Source: Halomonas maura (GTDB lineage Bacteria; Pseudomonadota; Gammaproteobacteria; Pseudomonadales; Halomonadaceae). Taken from it: 64,000 nucleotides of DNA. Under the pieces are notes generated by a model. That model was given only the letters and a program-made list of their open reading frames with translations, made no database searches and had not been told where the DNA came from. Made by a program: the position numbers and the translations under genes. Positions 1 to 8,803 of this stretch are shown here, one piece after another (positions within the stretch are counted from its first letter, which is position 1; each line of letters begins with the position of its first letter). Location: positions 21,046 to 85,045 of the forward strand of contig NZ_JAUFPQ010000029.1 of assembly GCF_030409305.1 (NCBI RefSeq), read 5' to 3'.

Positions 1-1
1 G

Positions 2-1060
2 CTGGCCAACATGCGGGGGGTGCCGACCCGGCCGATCATCGAGTTCAAGGAAACCCTGTCGGTGCTGCTGATCTCGGGGCTGTTCATCCTGCTCGCCGCG
101 CGGCTGACGGTGGAGCAGCTGGCGCTGCTGGGCTGGCCGGCCTGGGCCTTCCTGGCCGTGCTGGTGGGCGTCGCCCGCCCGCTGGCGGTGTGGCTGTGCA
201 CCCTGGGCAGCCAGTTGGAACCGCGCGAGAAGGCGCTGCTGGCCTTCATCTCGCCGCGGGGCATCGTCGCGGCGGCCACGGCCTCGCTGTTCGCCCTGCG
301 CCTGGAGGAGATCGGCATGCCCGGTGCCGAGATGCTGGTCCCGGTCACCTTCCTGGTGATCATCAGCACCGTGGTCAGCCAGAGCCTGCTGTCGCGGCCC
401 CTGGCCCGCTGGCTGGGGGTACAGCGTCCCTCCCCCGACGGCGTGCTGATCATCGGCGCCAACCAGGTGGCGCGCGCGGTGGGCAGCCAGCTGCAGGCGG
501 CCGGGGTCAGCGTGGTGCTGGCCGACAGCAGCTGGGATGCCATCCAGTTGGCCCAGCGGGCGGGACTGACCACCTACTACGGCGACCCGCTCTCGGAGCA
601 CGCCGCCCAGCACCTGGAGCTCAGCGGCATCGGCTACCTGCTGCCGCTCTCCCCCTATCGCGAGCTCAACGCCCTGGCGGCGCTGCACTTCGAGCACCTG
701 CTGGGCCGCGACCGGGTGTTCCGGCTAGCGGTCGATGAGGGGCGCCGCGCCAACCGTCCCCATGCCCAGGCCCTGGACCACCTGCCGCTGCTGTTCGGTC
801 GCGAGGTGACCTTCGCCAGGCTGTCGCGGCTGGTGGAGGACGGCGGCGAGGTATGCCGCGAGCGCTGCGGCGAGAAGTTTCGCATGGAGCCCCTGCGCCA
901 GGCCCACAACGGCCATTGGCTGCCCATGCTGTGCATCGGACCCTCGGGGCGGTTGCGCCTGGCCACCGCCGAGGGCGGCCTGACCCCGCGCCGCGGGGAT
1001 ACCCTGGTCAGCCTGATCTTCGCCGACTCCCCGGCGCGCCAGGCCCCGCCGGCCAGCTGA
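2..1060 (+). CDS. Cation:proton antiporter with TrkA-N-like domain, 3' part
   Basis: The reading frame is already open at the left edge, so the 5' part lies outside the window. The visible first ~140 residues hold hydrophobic membrane segments, including an S-P-R-G-I-V-A-A stretch typical of CPA1 Na+/H+ exchangers (NhaP type). A Rossmann-like segment follows (V-L-I-I-G-A-N-Q-V-A-R-A-V), resembling a TrkA-N/RCK nucleotide-binding domain. The probable role is monovalent cation/proton exchange at the inner membrane. Substrate and exact subfamily cannot be told from the C-terminal part. The gene converges on trpC. Confidence 0.8.
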   Translation: MANMRGVPTRPIIEFKETLSVLLISGLFILLAARLTVEQLALLGWPAWAFLAVLVGVARPLAVWLCTLGSQLEPREKALLAFISPRGIVAAATASLFALRLEEIGMPGAEMLVPVTFLVIISTVVSQSLLSRPLARWLGVQRPSPDGVLIIGANQVARAVGSQLQAAGVSVVLADSSWDAIQLAQRAGLTTYYGDPLSEHAAQHLELSGIGYLLPLSPYRELNALAALHFEHLLGRDRVFRLAVDEGRRANRPHAQALDHLPLLFGREVTFARLSRLVEDGGEVCRERCGEKFRMEPLRQAHNGHWLPMLCIGPSGRLRLATAEGGLTPRRGDTLVSLIFADSPARQAPPAS

Positions 1061-1085
1061 GCCTTTCCCCGCTCCGGAACGCAAT

Positions 1086-1112
1086 CGCCCCGGCTGCATG
1101 GCAGCCGGGGCG
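1086..1112. terminator. Perfect hairpin between convergent antiporter and trpC
   Basis: Two perfectly complementary 12-bp GC-rich arms flank a 3-nt loop (ATG). The hairpin lies between two convergent genes and could stop transcription from both sides. Neither strand has a T-run after the stem, so it is not a canonical intrinsic terminator. Confidence 0.5.
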
Positions 1113-1138
1113 AGCGGAGACGCATGGAAGGCCGGCGC

Positions 1139-1945
1139 CTAGAAGAACAGCTCGCGCAGGGCCTCGCCGGGGTCCTCGCGACGCATGAAGGCCTCGCCCA
1201 CCAGGAAGCCGTGGACATCGTGCTCGCGCATGCGCAGCACGTCGCCACGGGTGTGGATGCCCGATTCGGTGATCACGGTAACCTCGGGGGGAATGCGCTC
1301 GAGCAACTCCAGGGTGGTCTCGAGCCGGGTGTCGAAGGTGTGCAGGTCGCGGTTGTTGATGCCCACCAGGCGCAGGTCCAGCGCCAGGGCGCGTTCCAGT
1401 TCCCGGGCATCGTGGACCTCGACCAGCACGTCCATGCCGAGCTCGGTCGCCTGGCGGTAAAGCGCCGCCAGGCGCGCGTCGTCCAGGGCGGCGACGATCA
1501 GCAGGATGCAGTCGGCGCCGATGGCCCGGGCCTCGCTGACCTGGTAGCCGTGGGTGATGAAGTCCTTGCGGATCACCGGCAGCGCGCAGGCTTGCCGGGC
1601 CTCGATCAGGAAGTCCTCGTGGCCCTGGAAGAAATCGGCGTCGGTGAGCACCGACAGGCAGGCCGCCCCCCCGGCCGCGTAGCGCTCGGCGATCTCGCCG
1701 GGATGGAAGTCCTCGCGGATCACCCCCCGGGACGGCGAGGCCTTCTTGATCTCGGCGATGACGCCGGGGTCGCCGTCGCGGATGCACGCATCCAGGGCCG
1801 CCACGAAGCCCCGCGGCGCGGATTGCTCGGCGGCCTGACGCAACAGCTCGGCCTCCGGCACGGCCCGTTGGCGCTCGGCGACCTCCTCGTCCTTGCGCGC
1901 CAGGATGCGGGTCAGGATGGTCGGGGTCTCGGAAGATGCGGTCAT
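1139..1945 (-). CDS. trpC: Indole-3-glycerol phosphate synthase
   Basis: The 268-residue protein catalyses ring closure of CdRP to indole-3-glycerol phosphate in tryptophan synthesis (cytosolic TIM barrel). Family motifs seen: A-E-I-K-K-A-S-P-S-R-G near residue 64, V-I-R-K-D-F, G-I-N-N-R-D-L, and T-E-S-G-I near the C-terminus. Length is normal for a monofunctional TrpC not fused to TrpF. It is the last gene of a trpG-trpD-trpC unit, 21 nt after trpD. Confidence 0.97.
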   Translation of the reverse strand: MTASSETPTILTRILARKDEEVAERQRAVPEAELLRQAAEQSAPRGFVAALDACIRDGDPGVIAEIKKASPSRGVIREDFHPGEIAERYAAGGAACLSVLTDADFFQGHEDFLIEARQACALPVIRKDFITHGYQVSEARAIGADCILLIVAALDDARLAALYRQATELGMDVLVEVHDARELERALALDLRLVGINNRDLHTFDTRLETTLELLERIPPEVTVITESGIHTRGDVLRMREHDVHGFLVGEAFMRREDPGEALRELFF

Positions 1946-1966
1946 GTCGGTGTCCTGGGTAGCGGC

Positions 1967-2986
1967 CTATTGGGCGAAGACGCGGGTGAAGTTGGTCAGT
2001 TCCTTGAGCTTCTCCAGGGCCAGCTTGGCATCCTGGGCATCCTGGGCCATGGCGACGCCCTCCTTGAGGGTGTCGGCGACCCCGGCGGCGTAGAGGGCCG
2101 CCCCGGCATTGAGCGCCACGATGTCCGCCGCCGGCCCCTCGCCCACCAGGGCCTGCTGCACCAGGCGCAGGCTGTCCTCGGCGGTCTGCACCCGCAGGGC
2201 GTCGAGGTCGTGGCGGGCGATGCCGAAGTCCTCGGGGGCGATGGTGTACTCGCGGATCTCGCCGTCCTTGAGCTCGGCCACCCGCGTCGGCGCCGCCAGC
2301 GAGATCTCGTCCAGGCCATCCTCGGCGCAGACCACCAGCACGTGCTCGCTGCCCAGGCGACGCAGCACCTCGGCCATCAGCGGCAACAGCGAGACCGAAT
2401 AGACGCCCAGCAGCTGGTTGGGGGCACCGGCCGGGTTGGTCAGCGGCCCGAGGATATTGAACAGGGTGCGCACGCCCATCTCGCGGCGCGCCGTGATGGC
2501 ATGGCGCATGGCCGGATGGTGGTTCGGCGCGAACATGAAGCCGACGCCGACCTCCTCGATGCAGCGCTCCACCTGCCCCGGGTCCAGGTCCAGGTCGATG
2601 CCGGCCACGGCGAACAGGTCGGCGCTGCCCGAGGACGAGGACACCCCGCGGTTGCCGTGCTTGGCCACGTGGGCGCCGCCGGCGGCGGCGACGAAACTCG
2701 CCGCGGTGGAGACATTGAACAGGTTGGCGCCGTCACCACCGGTGCCGACGATGTCCACCACGTTCTCGGCGTTCAGTCGCACCGGCGTCATCAGCTCGCG
2801 CATCACCTGGGCGGCGGCGCTGATCTCCTCGGCAGACTCGCCCTTCATCGCCATGCCCATCAGGAAGGCGGCGACCTGGGCGTCGGTGGCCTCCCCGGTC
2901 ATGATGGTCATCATCACCCGGTGGGTCTGGTCGAAGCTAAGGTCCTCGCGGCGCAACACCGCGCCGAGGGCTTCGCGCATCTGCAT
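1967..2986 (-). CDS. trpD: Anthranilate phosphoribosyltransferase
   Basis: Transfers phosphoribose from PRPP to anthranilate. The glycine-rich PRPP-binding region (G-T-G-G-D-G) and the K-H-G-N-R-G-V-S-S anthranilate/PRPP motif are both present. I chose the ATG at 2986 because an AGGAGAAG Shine-Dalgarno lies just upstream at 2993-3000. An in-frame ATG at 3013 precedes that site and would add nine unconserved residues; an ATG two codons downstream is a second alternative. It lies 30 nt after trpG and 21 nt before trpC, so the three are cotranscribed. Confidence 0.96.
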   Translation of the reverse strand: MQMREALGAVLRREDLSFDQTHRVMMTIMTGEATDAQVAAFLMGMAMKGESAEEISAAAQVMRELMTPVRLNAENVVDIVGTGGDGANLFNVSTAASFVAAAGGAHVAKHGNRGVSSSSGSADLFAVAGIDLDLDPGQVERCIEEVGVGFMFAPNHHPAMRHAITARREMGVRTLFNILGPLTNPAGAPNQLLGVYSVSLLPLMAEVLRRLGSEHVLVVCAEDGLDEISLAAPTRVAELKDGEIREYTIAPEDFGIARHDLDALRVQTAEDSLRLVQQALVGEGPAADIVALNAGAALYAAGVADTLKEGVAMAQDAQDAKLALEKLKELTNFTRVFAQ

Positions 2987-3016
2987 GGCCGTCTTCTCCT
3001 TTGGCAATGGCACGTA

Positions 3017-3601
3017 TCAACGACGCTCAAGAAAGTTGGCCAGCAGCGCGTGGCCCTGGCGCGTGAGGATCGATTCGGGGTGGAACTGGACGCCCTCGAT
3101 GTCCAGCTCGCGGTGGCGCATGCCCATCACCAACCCGGGGGTGACGTCATCGGCGTCGGTCCAGGCGGTGACCTCCAGGCAGTCCGGCAGGCTCTCGCGT
3201 TCCACCACCAGCGAGTGGTAGCGGGTGACTTCCAGGGGATCCTCGAGGCCGGCGAAGACCCCCGTCCCGAGGTGGCGGATCCGCGAGGTCTTGCCATGCA
3301 TCACCTGGGGGGCGCGCAGCACCTTGCCGCCGTAGACCTGGCCGATGGCCTGGTGGCCCAGGCAGATGCCGAGGATCGGCAGCCGGCCGGCGAAGTGGCG
3401 GATCGCCGCCATGGCGATCCCCGCCTCGTTGGGCGTGCAGGGGCCCGGCGAGATCACCAGGTGGCTCGGGGCCAGGGCCTCGATCTGCTCCAGGGTGATG
3501 GCATCGTTGCGGTAGGTGGCCACCTCGGCCCCCAGCTCACCGAGGTACTGCACCACGTTGAAGGTGAAACTGTCGTAGTTGTCGATCATCAGCACGGACA
3601 T
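3017..3601 (-). CDS. trpG: Anthranilate synthase component II (glutamine amidotransferase)
   Basis: A 194-residue class I glutamine amidotransferase that supplies ammonia to TrpE. It starts M-S-V-L-M-I-D-N-Y-D-S-F-T-F-N, diagnostic of TrpG/PabA. The nucleophile cysteine sits in G-I-C-L-G-H-Q and the His-Glu pair in V-Q-F-H-P-E-S. As the only amidotransferase here it may also serve p-aminobenzoate synthesis, as in other bacteria with one copy. An AGGACG sequence precedes the start. It begins a unit separate from trpE. Confidence 0.96.
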   Translation of the reverse strand: MSVLMIDNYDSFTFNVVQYLGELGAEVATYRNDAITLEQIEALAPSHLVISPGPCTPNEAGIAMAAIRHFAGRLPILGICLGHQAIGQVYGGKVLRAPQVMHGKTSRIRHLGTGVFAGLEDPLEVTRYHSLVVERESLPDCLEVTAWTDADDVTPGLVMGMRHRELDIEGVQFHPESILTRQGHALLANFLERR

Positions 3602-3716
3602 GGCAATAGCGTCCTGTTCTTACTGCGGTTACGTTGGCATCTTGCCTGGCGTTAGCCAGGGGCTTACCCGGATCGGTCTAAGGGCATGCGCCAGCCGTGC
3701 AGGGATGCGTAGACAC

Positions 3717-3741
3717 AAAAATGCCGCCCTGACGGCGGCAT
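3717..3741 (-). terminator. Rho-independent terminator after trpE
   Basis: Read on the minus strand, an 8-bp stem (ATGCCGCC / GGCGGCAT) with a 5-nt loop is followed by TTTTG. It lies 116 nt downstream of the trpE stop and before trpG, and would terminate or attenuate read-through from trpE into trpGDC. Confidence 0.75.
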
Positions 3742-3856
3742 TTCCTTCGGTCGCAAGCGTGCCGCCCCCTCGCTCAGGAGCGCCACCACGGGTTCGGACC
3801 GACTGTGTATCGCGATGCGTTCATGAGGCAATAGTGCTGTCCGACGGCGATCCCTG

Positions 3857-5353
3857 TCAAGGCGACTCCAGGTTGTCCAGGCCGTGCTCGGCCATGGCCA
3901 CGGCGCGGAACAGCGCCCGCCCCTTGTTGAGGGTCTCCTGCCACTCGAGCTCGGGCACCGAGTCGGCGACCACTCCGGCGCCGGCCTGGACGTGCAGCTC
4001 GCCGTCCTTGATCACCGCGGTACGGATGGCGATGGCGGTATCCATGTTGCCGTGCCAGGAGAGATAGCCCACGGCCCCGGAGTAGACCCCGCGCTTGACC
4101 GGCTCCAACTCGTCGATGATCTCCATGGCGCGAATCTTCGGCGCCCCGGAGAGGGTGCCCGCCGGGAAGGTGGCGCGCAGGGCATCCATGGCCGAGAGCC
4201 CCGGCTTGAGACGGCCGGTGACGTTGGAGACGATGTGCATCACGTGGGAATAGCGTTCCACCACCATCTGGTCGGAGACCTTCACCGAGCCGGTCTCGCT
4301 GATGCGGCCGACATCATTGCGGCCCAGGTCGATCAGCATCAGGTGCTCGGCGAGCTCCTTGGGATCGGCCAGCAGGTCGGCCTCCAGCGCACGGTCCTCC
4401 TCCTCGCTGCGGCCGCGCACCCGGGTGCCGGCGATCGGCCGCACGGTGACCTCGCCATCCTCCAGGCGGGTGAGGATCTCCGGCGAGGAGCCCACCACCT
4501 GATGGTCGCCCAGATTGAAGTAGAACATGTAGGGCGAGGGATTCAGGCTGCGCAGCGCCCGGTAGAGGTCCAGCGGCGGCGCCTGGTAGGGGATCGACAT
4601 GCGCTGGGAGGGCACGCACTGCATGATGTCGCCGGCCAGCACGTATTCCTTGATGGTCTCCACCGCGGCCTTGAAGCCCTCTTCGGTGAAGCCCGAGGTG
4701 AAGTGCCCCTCCTCCACCGCGGCCCGACCGGTGCCGGGGCTGCCGGCCCGGATGGCCGTCTCGCGCAGCGACGCCTCGAGCCGCCCCAGCCGGGCGACCG
4801 CCTGGCGGTAGGCCTCCGGCTCGACGGGGTCGGCATGGGTCCACAGGGTCAGGCGGCCGGAGAGGTTGTCGAACACCACCAGCTCGTTGCACACCAGCAA
4901 CAGGATGTCCGGCACGCCCAGCGGATCCGGCTTCTCCACGCCGCGCAGGCGCGGCTCGATATAGCGGATGGTGTCGTAGCCGAAATAGCCGACCAGGCCG
5001 CCGTCGAAGCGCGGCTGGTCGTCGAGGCGGGGCACCTTGAAGCGCGCCTGGAAGTCCTCGATCCAGGCCAGCGGGTCGGCGACCTCCACCGCGCCCTGCT
5101 CATGGCCGTCGACGATATGGTTGACGGTGAATCCGCGTACCTCGATGCGCTCGTGGCTGGGCAGCCCGATGATCGAGTAGCGCCCCCACTTCTCGCCGCC
5201 CTGCACGGACTCCAGCAGGAAGGTCCAGGGGGCGTCGGCGAGCTTGAGGTAGGTGGACAGCGGCGTGTCGAGATCGGCCAGCACCTCGCGGGTGACCGGG
5301 ATGCGGTTGTAGCCGGCCTCGGCCAGCTCACGGAAGCGTTCGGGAGTCATCAT
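3857..5353 (-). CDS. trpE: Anthranilate synthase component I
   Basis: Converts chorismate plus ammonia (from TrpG) to anthranilate, the committed step of tryptophan synthesis. At 498 residues it has full family length. The L-L-E-S-V-Q-G-G-E motif near residue 47, part of the tryptophan feedback site, is intact, as is the chorismate-binding core (P-I-A-G-T-R-x-R-G, D-L-G-R-N-D-x-G-R, G-T-L-S-G-A-P-K). Two consecutive ATGs open the frame; GAGGA precedes them. It follows gph on the same strand but has its own -10 element and a terminator behind it. I found no leader peptide rich in Trp codons. Confidence 0.97.
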   Translation of the reverse strand: MMTPERFRELAEAGYNRIPVTREVLADLDTPLSTYLKLADAPWTFLLESVQGGEKWGRYSIIGLPSHERIEVRGFTVNHIVDGHEQGAVEVADPLAWIEDFQARFKVPRLDDQPRFDGGLVGYFGYDTIRYIEPRLRGVEKPDPLGVPDILLLVCNELVVFDNLSGRLTLWTHADPVEPEAYRQAVARLGRLEASLRETAIRAGSPGTGRAAVEEGHFTSGFTEEGFKAAVETIKEYVLAGDIMQCVPSQRMSIPYQAPPLDLYRALRSLNPSPYMFYFNLGDHQVVGSSPEILTRLEDGEVTVRPIAGTRVRGRSEEEDRALEADLLADPKELAEHLMLIDLGRNDVGRISETGSVKVSDQMVVERYSHVMHIVSNVTGRLKPGLSAMDALRATFPAGTLSGAPKIRAMEIIDELEPVKRGVYSGAVGYLSWHGNMDTAIAIRTAVIKDGELHVQAGAGVVADSVPELEWQETLNKGRALFRAVAMAEHGLDNLESP

Positions 5354-5575
5354 GGGCCCGGGGTCCTCGCGGTGGGAAAGACGATGGTCAGTCGAGCGAC
5401 ACTCCTGGGGAGCGTCCGGTCAGGCGAGCGTCACCATCGCCAGCCGCCGGTCAGGCCTGGGCATGCGGGAGAACGGGTGGCGGTGCGGCGGGAAAAGGCA
5501 TCCAGCGTCATGCGAGTGTCCATCGGAGGAGATCGCGAGATCCGTTATAACGAAAAACTATTGACATCGCGCCTT

Positions 5576-5603
5576 ATTATAGCGCAATCCAAATCACCCT
5601 AAA
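5576..5603 (-). promoter_or_regulatory. Candidate trpE promoter
   Basis: A perfect TATAAT on the minus strand (5576-5581) lies about 220 nt upstream of trpE. A weak -35 (TTTAGG, 5598-5603) sits 16 nt before it and overlaps the gph stop codon. The long 5' leader between it and trpE carries a 10-bp direct repeat (CCGGTCAGGC at 5416 and 5447). Confidence 0.5.
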
Positions 5604-6264
5604 CGAGTTCCGCGAGCGATTCAACTGTGCCATCCGGCCGGCTCAGGCTCACCGGCTCCCCGTGGTTGTAGCCGTAGGGGACCGCCAGGGTGCGAAAGCC
5701 CGCCGCCTTGCCGGCGGCGATGTCGTGACGGGAATCGCCGACCATCAGGCCGTGGCGCGGCGGTACCGCCAACCGGCTGGCGGCGTGGGTCAGCGGCAGG
5801 GGGTCGGGCTTGCGGCGTGGCAGGCTGTCGCCCCCCAGGCAGAGGGCGAAGTGCGTGGCCAGGCCGAAGCGCTCGAGGATCGGCGCGATGAAGGCCGCGG
5901 GCTTGTTGGTCACCAGCACCAGCGAAAGCCCTGCCTCGCGCAGGCCGTCGAGTGCCGTCCGCACGCCGGGATAGAGCCGGGTGCGCTCGCAGGGCGCGCG
6001 GCCATAGTGGGCCAGGAAGCCGGCGTGGACCGACTCGAGCCGCGCCGCCGAGGGCGGCTGGCCCAGGGCGTCGTGAAGGGCCCGCTCCATCAGCACCCGG
6101 GAGCCGTTGCCGACCCAATCGCGCACCCGGGCCTCGCCCGGCGCGGCCTGCCCCTCGTCACCCAGGGCGGCGTCCACCGCGGCGGCCAGGTCGGGCACGG
6201 AATCCACCAGGGTCCCGTCGAGGTCGAAAGCGACCAGCCGGATTTCGGCCAGGAGTGGGTGCAT
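5599..6264 (-). CDS. gph: Phosphoglycolate phosphatase, HAD family
   Basis: A 221-residue HAD-superfamily hydrolase that dephosphorylates 2-phosphoglycolate formed during DNA repair or oxygenase reactions. HAD motifs are in order: D-L-D-G-T near residue 14, a V-T-N-K-P motif II segment, and M-V-G-D-S-R-H-D (motif IV). The ATG at 6264 has GAGGAAA upstream; a longer frame to 6321 adds only unconserved basic residues. gph beside trpE is common in pseudomonads, where rpe-gph-trpE are contiguous. Here rpe lies about 3 kb away. Confidence 0.9.
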   Translation of the reverse strand: MHPLLAEIRLVAFDLDGTLVDSVPDLAAAVDAALGDEGQAAPGEARVRDWVGNGSRVLMERALHDALGQPPSAARLESVHAGFLAHYGRAPCERTRLYPGVRTALDGLREAGLSLVLVTNKPAAFIAPILERFGLATHFALCLGGDSLPRRKPDPLPLTHAASRLAVPPRHGLMVGDSRHDIAAGKAAGFRTLAVPYGYNHGEPVSLSRPDGTVESLAELV

Positions 6265-6536
6265 AGCGGTTTCCTCGGGACAGCGGGTAACGGGTGGAAG
6301 GCGGCGGTGACGTCGCCCCATGCATGTAATATTACGAAAAAAATATCCGCCCTACCCTAATGAGGGCATAGGCAGGGGCGTGCAAGAGGCATATCCTAGG
6401 GTCAGCCGTCGCCGCTACGCGGCCGGAGCCCTCACGATGCCATGGTGCCTCGCAGGCCATGACAGCGAACGAGACCCCCGGCCTGACCCAGGCGACCCAT
6501 TTAGCACTCTTCCCATCCTCTTTTCAGGAGTCTCCC

Positions 6537-7832
6537 ATGACCCTACCACGTATCGTGGTGGTCGGCGGTGGCGCGGGCGGACTCGAGCTGGTGACCCGGC
6601 TCGGCCGCAAGTTCGGCAAGCGCAAGCGTGCCGAGATCGTGCTCGTCGACCGCAATTCCACCCACATCTGGAAACCGCTGCTGCACGAGGTCGCCACCGG
6701 CGCCCTGGACTCCGGCCTCGACGAGATATCCTACCAGGGCCACGCCCGGGCCAATGGCTACCGCTTCCAGCTCGGCACCCTGTGCGACCTGGACCGCGAG
6801 GCCCGCACCCTGACCCTGGCCCCGGTGCTCGACGACGACGGCGAGGAGGTGCTGCCCTCGCGCACCCTGGCCTACGACGAGCTGGTGATGGCCGTCGGCA
6901 GCGTCAGCAACGACTTCGGCACCCCCGGGGTGAGCGAGCACTGCCACTTCCTCGACAGCCCCCAGCAGGCCGAGGCGTTCCGCAAGGCCATGCTCAATGC
7001 CTTCCTGCGCTACAACACTCCCCAGGAGTCGCCCTCGCGCATGGTGGTCGGCATCGTCGGGGCCGGTGCCACCGGCGTGGAGCTCGCCGCCGAGCTCCAC
7101 GGCGCCTCCCAGATGCTCAACAACTACGGCTTCACCACCCTGGACAGCGAGCACCTCGAGGTGCACCTGATCGAGGCGGCCCCCAAGGTCCTGCCGGTCC
7201 TGCCCGACCGCATCAGTCAGGCGGTACACGCCGAGCTGGAGCGGCTGGGCGTCGGCGTCCATGTGGGCACCCGGGTCACCCAGGTCGAGCCCCACGCCAT
7301 CGTCACCGCCGACGGCGAGCGCATCGAGACCGACCTCAGCGTCTGGGCCGCCGGCATCAAGGCGCCCGCCTTCCTCTCGACGCTGGGCCTGTCCACCGAG
7401 CCCAACCATCGCCTCAAGGTGACGGAGACCCTGCAGAGCGTCGACGACGAGCACATCTTCGCCTTCGGCGACTGCGCCAGCTGCCCCCAGCGGGACGGCT
7501 CGACCGTCCCGCCGCGGGCCCAGGCCGCCCACCAGCAGGCTACCCGGCTCTACCGCAACCTGGCGGCCCGGCTCGAGGGCCGGTCGCTCAAGCCGTTCGT
7601 CTTCCGCGATCGCGGCTCGCTGATCTCGCTGGCTCACTTCGACGCCATCGGCAGCCTGATGCGCGGGGCCTCGGCGCGCAGCCTGTTCGTCGAGGGGCAT
7701 CTCGCCAAGCTCTTCTATGCCTCGCTCTATCGCATGCACCAGCGCGCCATCCATGGCGCCCTCAAGACCGGCCTGATGGTGGTGGTCGACGGCCTCAACC
7801 GCTTCATCAAGCCGCGCCTCAAGCTGCACTGA
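6537..7832 (+). CDS. ndh: Type II NADH:quinone oxidoreductase
   Basis: A 431-residue FAD-dependent non-proton-pumping NADH dehydrogenase at the inner face of the cytoplasmic membrane. Two Rossmann motifs are visible: V-V-V-G-G-G-A-G-G-L-E near the N-terminus (FAD) and I-V-G-A-G-A-T-G-V-E near residue 172 (NADH). The D-S-P-Q-Q-A-E segment and the C-terminal F-G-D-C-A-S-C-P region also fit. The chosen ATG has AGGAG upstream; an earlier in-frame ATG at 6459 adds 26 unconserved residues. It is monocistronic and divergent from gph. Confidence 0.92.
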   Translation: MTLPRIVVVGGGAGGLELVTRLGRKFGKRKRAEIVLVDRNSTHIWKPLLHEVATGALDSGLDEISYQGHARANGYRFQLGTLCDLDREARTLTLAPVLDDDGEEVLPSRTLAYDELVMAVGSVSNDFGTPGVSEHCHFLDSPQQAEAFRKAMLNAFLRYNTPQESPSRMVVGIVGAGATGVELAAELHGASQMLNNYGFTTLDSEHLEVHLIEAAPKVLPVLPDRISQAVHAELERLGVGVHVGTRVTQVEPHAIVTADGERIETDLSVWAAGIKAPAFLSTLGLSTEPNHRLKVTETLQSVDDEHIFAFGDCASCPQRDGSTVPPRAQAAHQQATRLYRNLAARLEGRSLKPFVFRDRGSLISLAHFDAIGSLMRGASARSLFVEGHLAKLFYASLYRMHQRAIHGALKTGLMVVVDGLNRFIKPRLKLH

Positions 7833-7836
7833 GCCC

Positions 7837-7900
7837 CGCCCGACCCTGCACGACAAGGGGCCGCCGGACCTCCGGCGGCCCCGTTGCGCAGGGTCGGGCG
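7837..7900. terminator. Nested inverted repeat between ndh and mscS
   Basis: An inner 12-bp perfect GC stem (7857-7868 / 7871-7882) is enclosed by a second 13-bp perfect arm pair (7837-7849 / 7888-7900). The structure fills the gap between convergent ndh and mscS and probably ends both transcripts. There is no T-run. Confidence 0.6.
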
Positions 7901-7902
7901 AC

Positions 7903-8757
7903 TCAGCGCTCGGGGGATGCCGCGCCGCGTGCTGGCCCCGCCTCGGGGTGGTGGTAGACATGCACGTCGCGCTGGGGAAAGGGAATGCTGATGCCCTCGG
8001 CGTCGAAGCGACGCTTGATCTCCTCGGTCATCTCCCAGTGGACGTCCCAGTAGTCCTCCGCCTTGACCCAGGGCCGCACGATCCAGCTCACGCTGGAGTC
8101 GCCCATGGCGCTCATGCGAATGTTCGGCGCCGGGTCCTCCAGCACCCGGGGATCCTCGGCCACCACGCCCTCCAGCACCCGGCGCACGGTGTCGATGTCG
8201 TCGTCGTAGCCGACGCCCACCACCAGATCCACCCGCCGGGTGGCATGGCTGGAGTAATTGGTGATGGCGCCGTTCATCATCTGGCCGTTGGGCACGATGA
8301 CCTTGCGGTTGTCGGCGGTCTTGAGCTCGGTGGTGAAGATCTGGACGTCATCGATCACCCCGGCCACGCCACCGGCCTCGACGTAGTCACCGACCTTGTA
8401 GGGCCGGAAGATGATCACCAATACCCCGGCGGCGAAGTTGGCAAGCGAGCCCTGCAGGGCGAGGCCGACGGCCAGGCCGGCGGCACCGATCACCGCGATC
8501 AGCGAGGTGGTCTGGATGCCCATCTGGCTGATCGCCGCCAGCACGACGAAGATCATCAGCAGGGCATAGAGGATATTGCCCAGGAACTTCACCAGCAGCG
8601 GGTCGAACTTGCCGCGCTGCATGGCCTTGAGCGAGAGGCGGTGGGCGAGCTTCACCGCCCAGCGCCCGATCACGAAGATGGCGGCGGCCGCCACCAGGTT
8701 GATGATGAAGTTCATGCCCTGCATCTGGACGACATCGGTGATCCACTGGCTGTTCAT
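7903..8757 (-). CDS. mscS: Small-conductance mechanosensitive channel, MscS family
   Basis: A 284-residue channel that opens on membrane tension and releases solutes on osmotic downshock. Three membrane segments lie in the N-terminal ~130 residues. The third holds the Gly/Ala-packed pore helix (G-A-A-G-L-A-V-G-L-A-L-Q-G-S-L-A-N-F-A-A-G), followed by F-R-P-Y-K-V-G-D-Y-V and the beta/vestibule domain. The start at 8757 is preceded by GGGAGC. Length matches the short E. coli MscS class. It lies downstream of rpe and the GIY-YIG gene on the same strand. Confidence 0.93.
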   Translation of the reverse strand: MNSQWITDVVQMQGMNFIINLVAAAAIFVIGRWAVKLAHRLSLKAMQRGKFDPLLVKFLGNILYALLMIFVVLAAISQMGIQTTSLIAVIGAAGLAVGLALQGSLANFAAGVLVIIFRPYKVGDYVEAGGVAGVIDDVQIFTTELKTADNRKVIVPNGQMMNGAITNYSSHATRRVDLVVGVGYDDDIDTVRRVLEGVVAEDPRVLEDPAPNIRMSAMGDSSVSWIVRPWVKAEDYWDVHWEMTEEIKRRFDAEGISIPFPQRDVHVYHHPEAGPARGAASPER

Positions 8758-8803
8758 GGGGGGCTCCCTGTGCCGGCGAGGCCGCGCCCCGCCTCCATTG
8801 TGG

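Noticed and set aside
1124..3655. A very long plus-strand open frame opposite trpC, trpD and trpG
   Set aside because: It is antisense to three clear trp genes, has low-complexity His/Gly/Leu composition, and is typical of stop-free shadow frames in high-GC DNA.
5562..5582. TTGACA followed by TTATTATAG on the plus strand
   Set aside because: The spacer is far too short for a sigma-70 promoter and no plus-strand gene follows; the minus-strand TATAAT for trpE explains the site better.
5354..5598. Possible trp attenuator leader peptide upstream of trpE
   Set aside because: No short frame with adjacent Trp codons and no terminator/antiterminator pair could be found in this leader.
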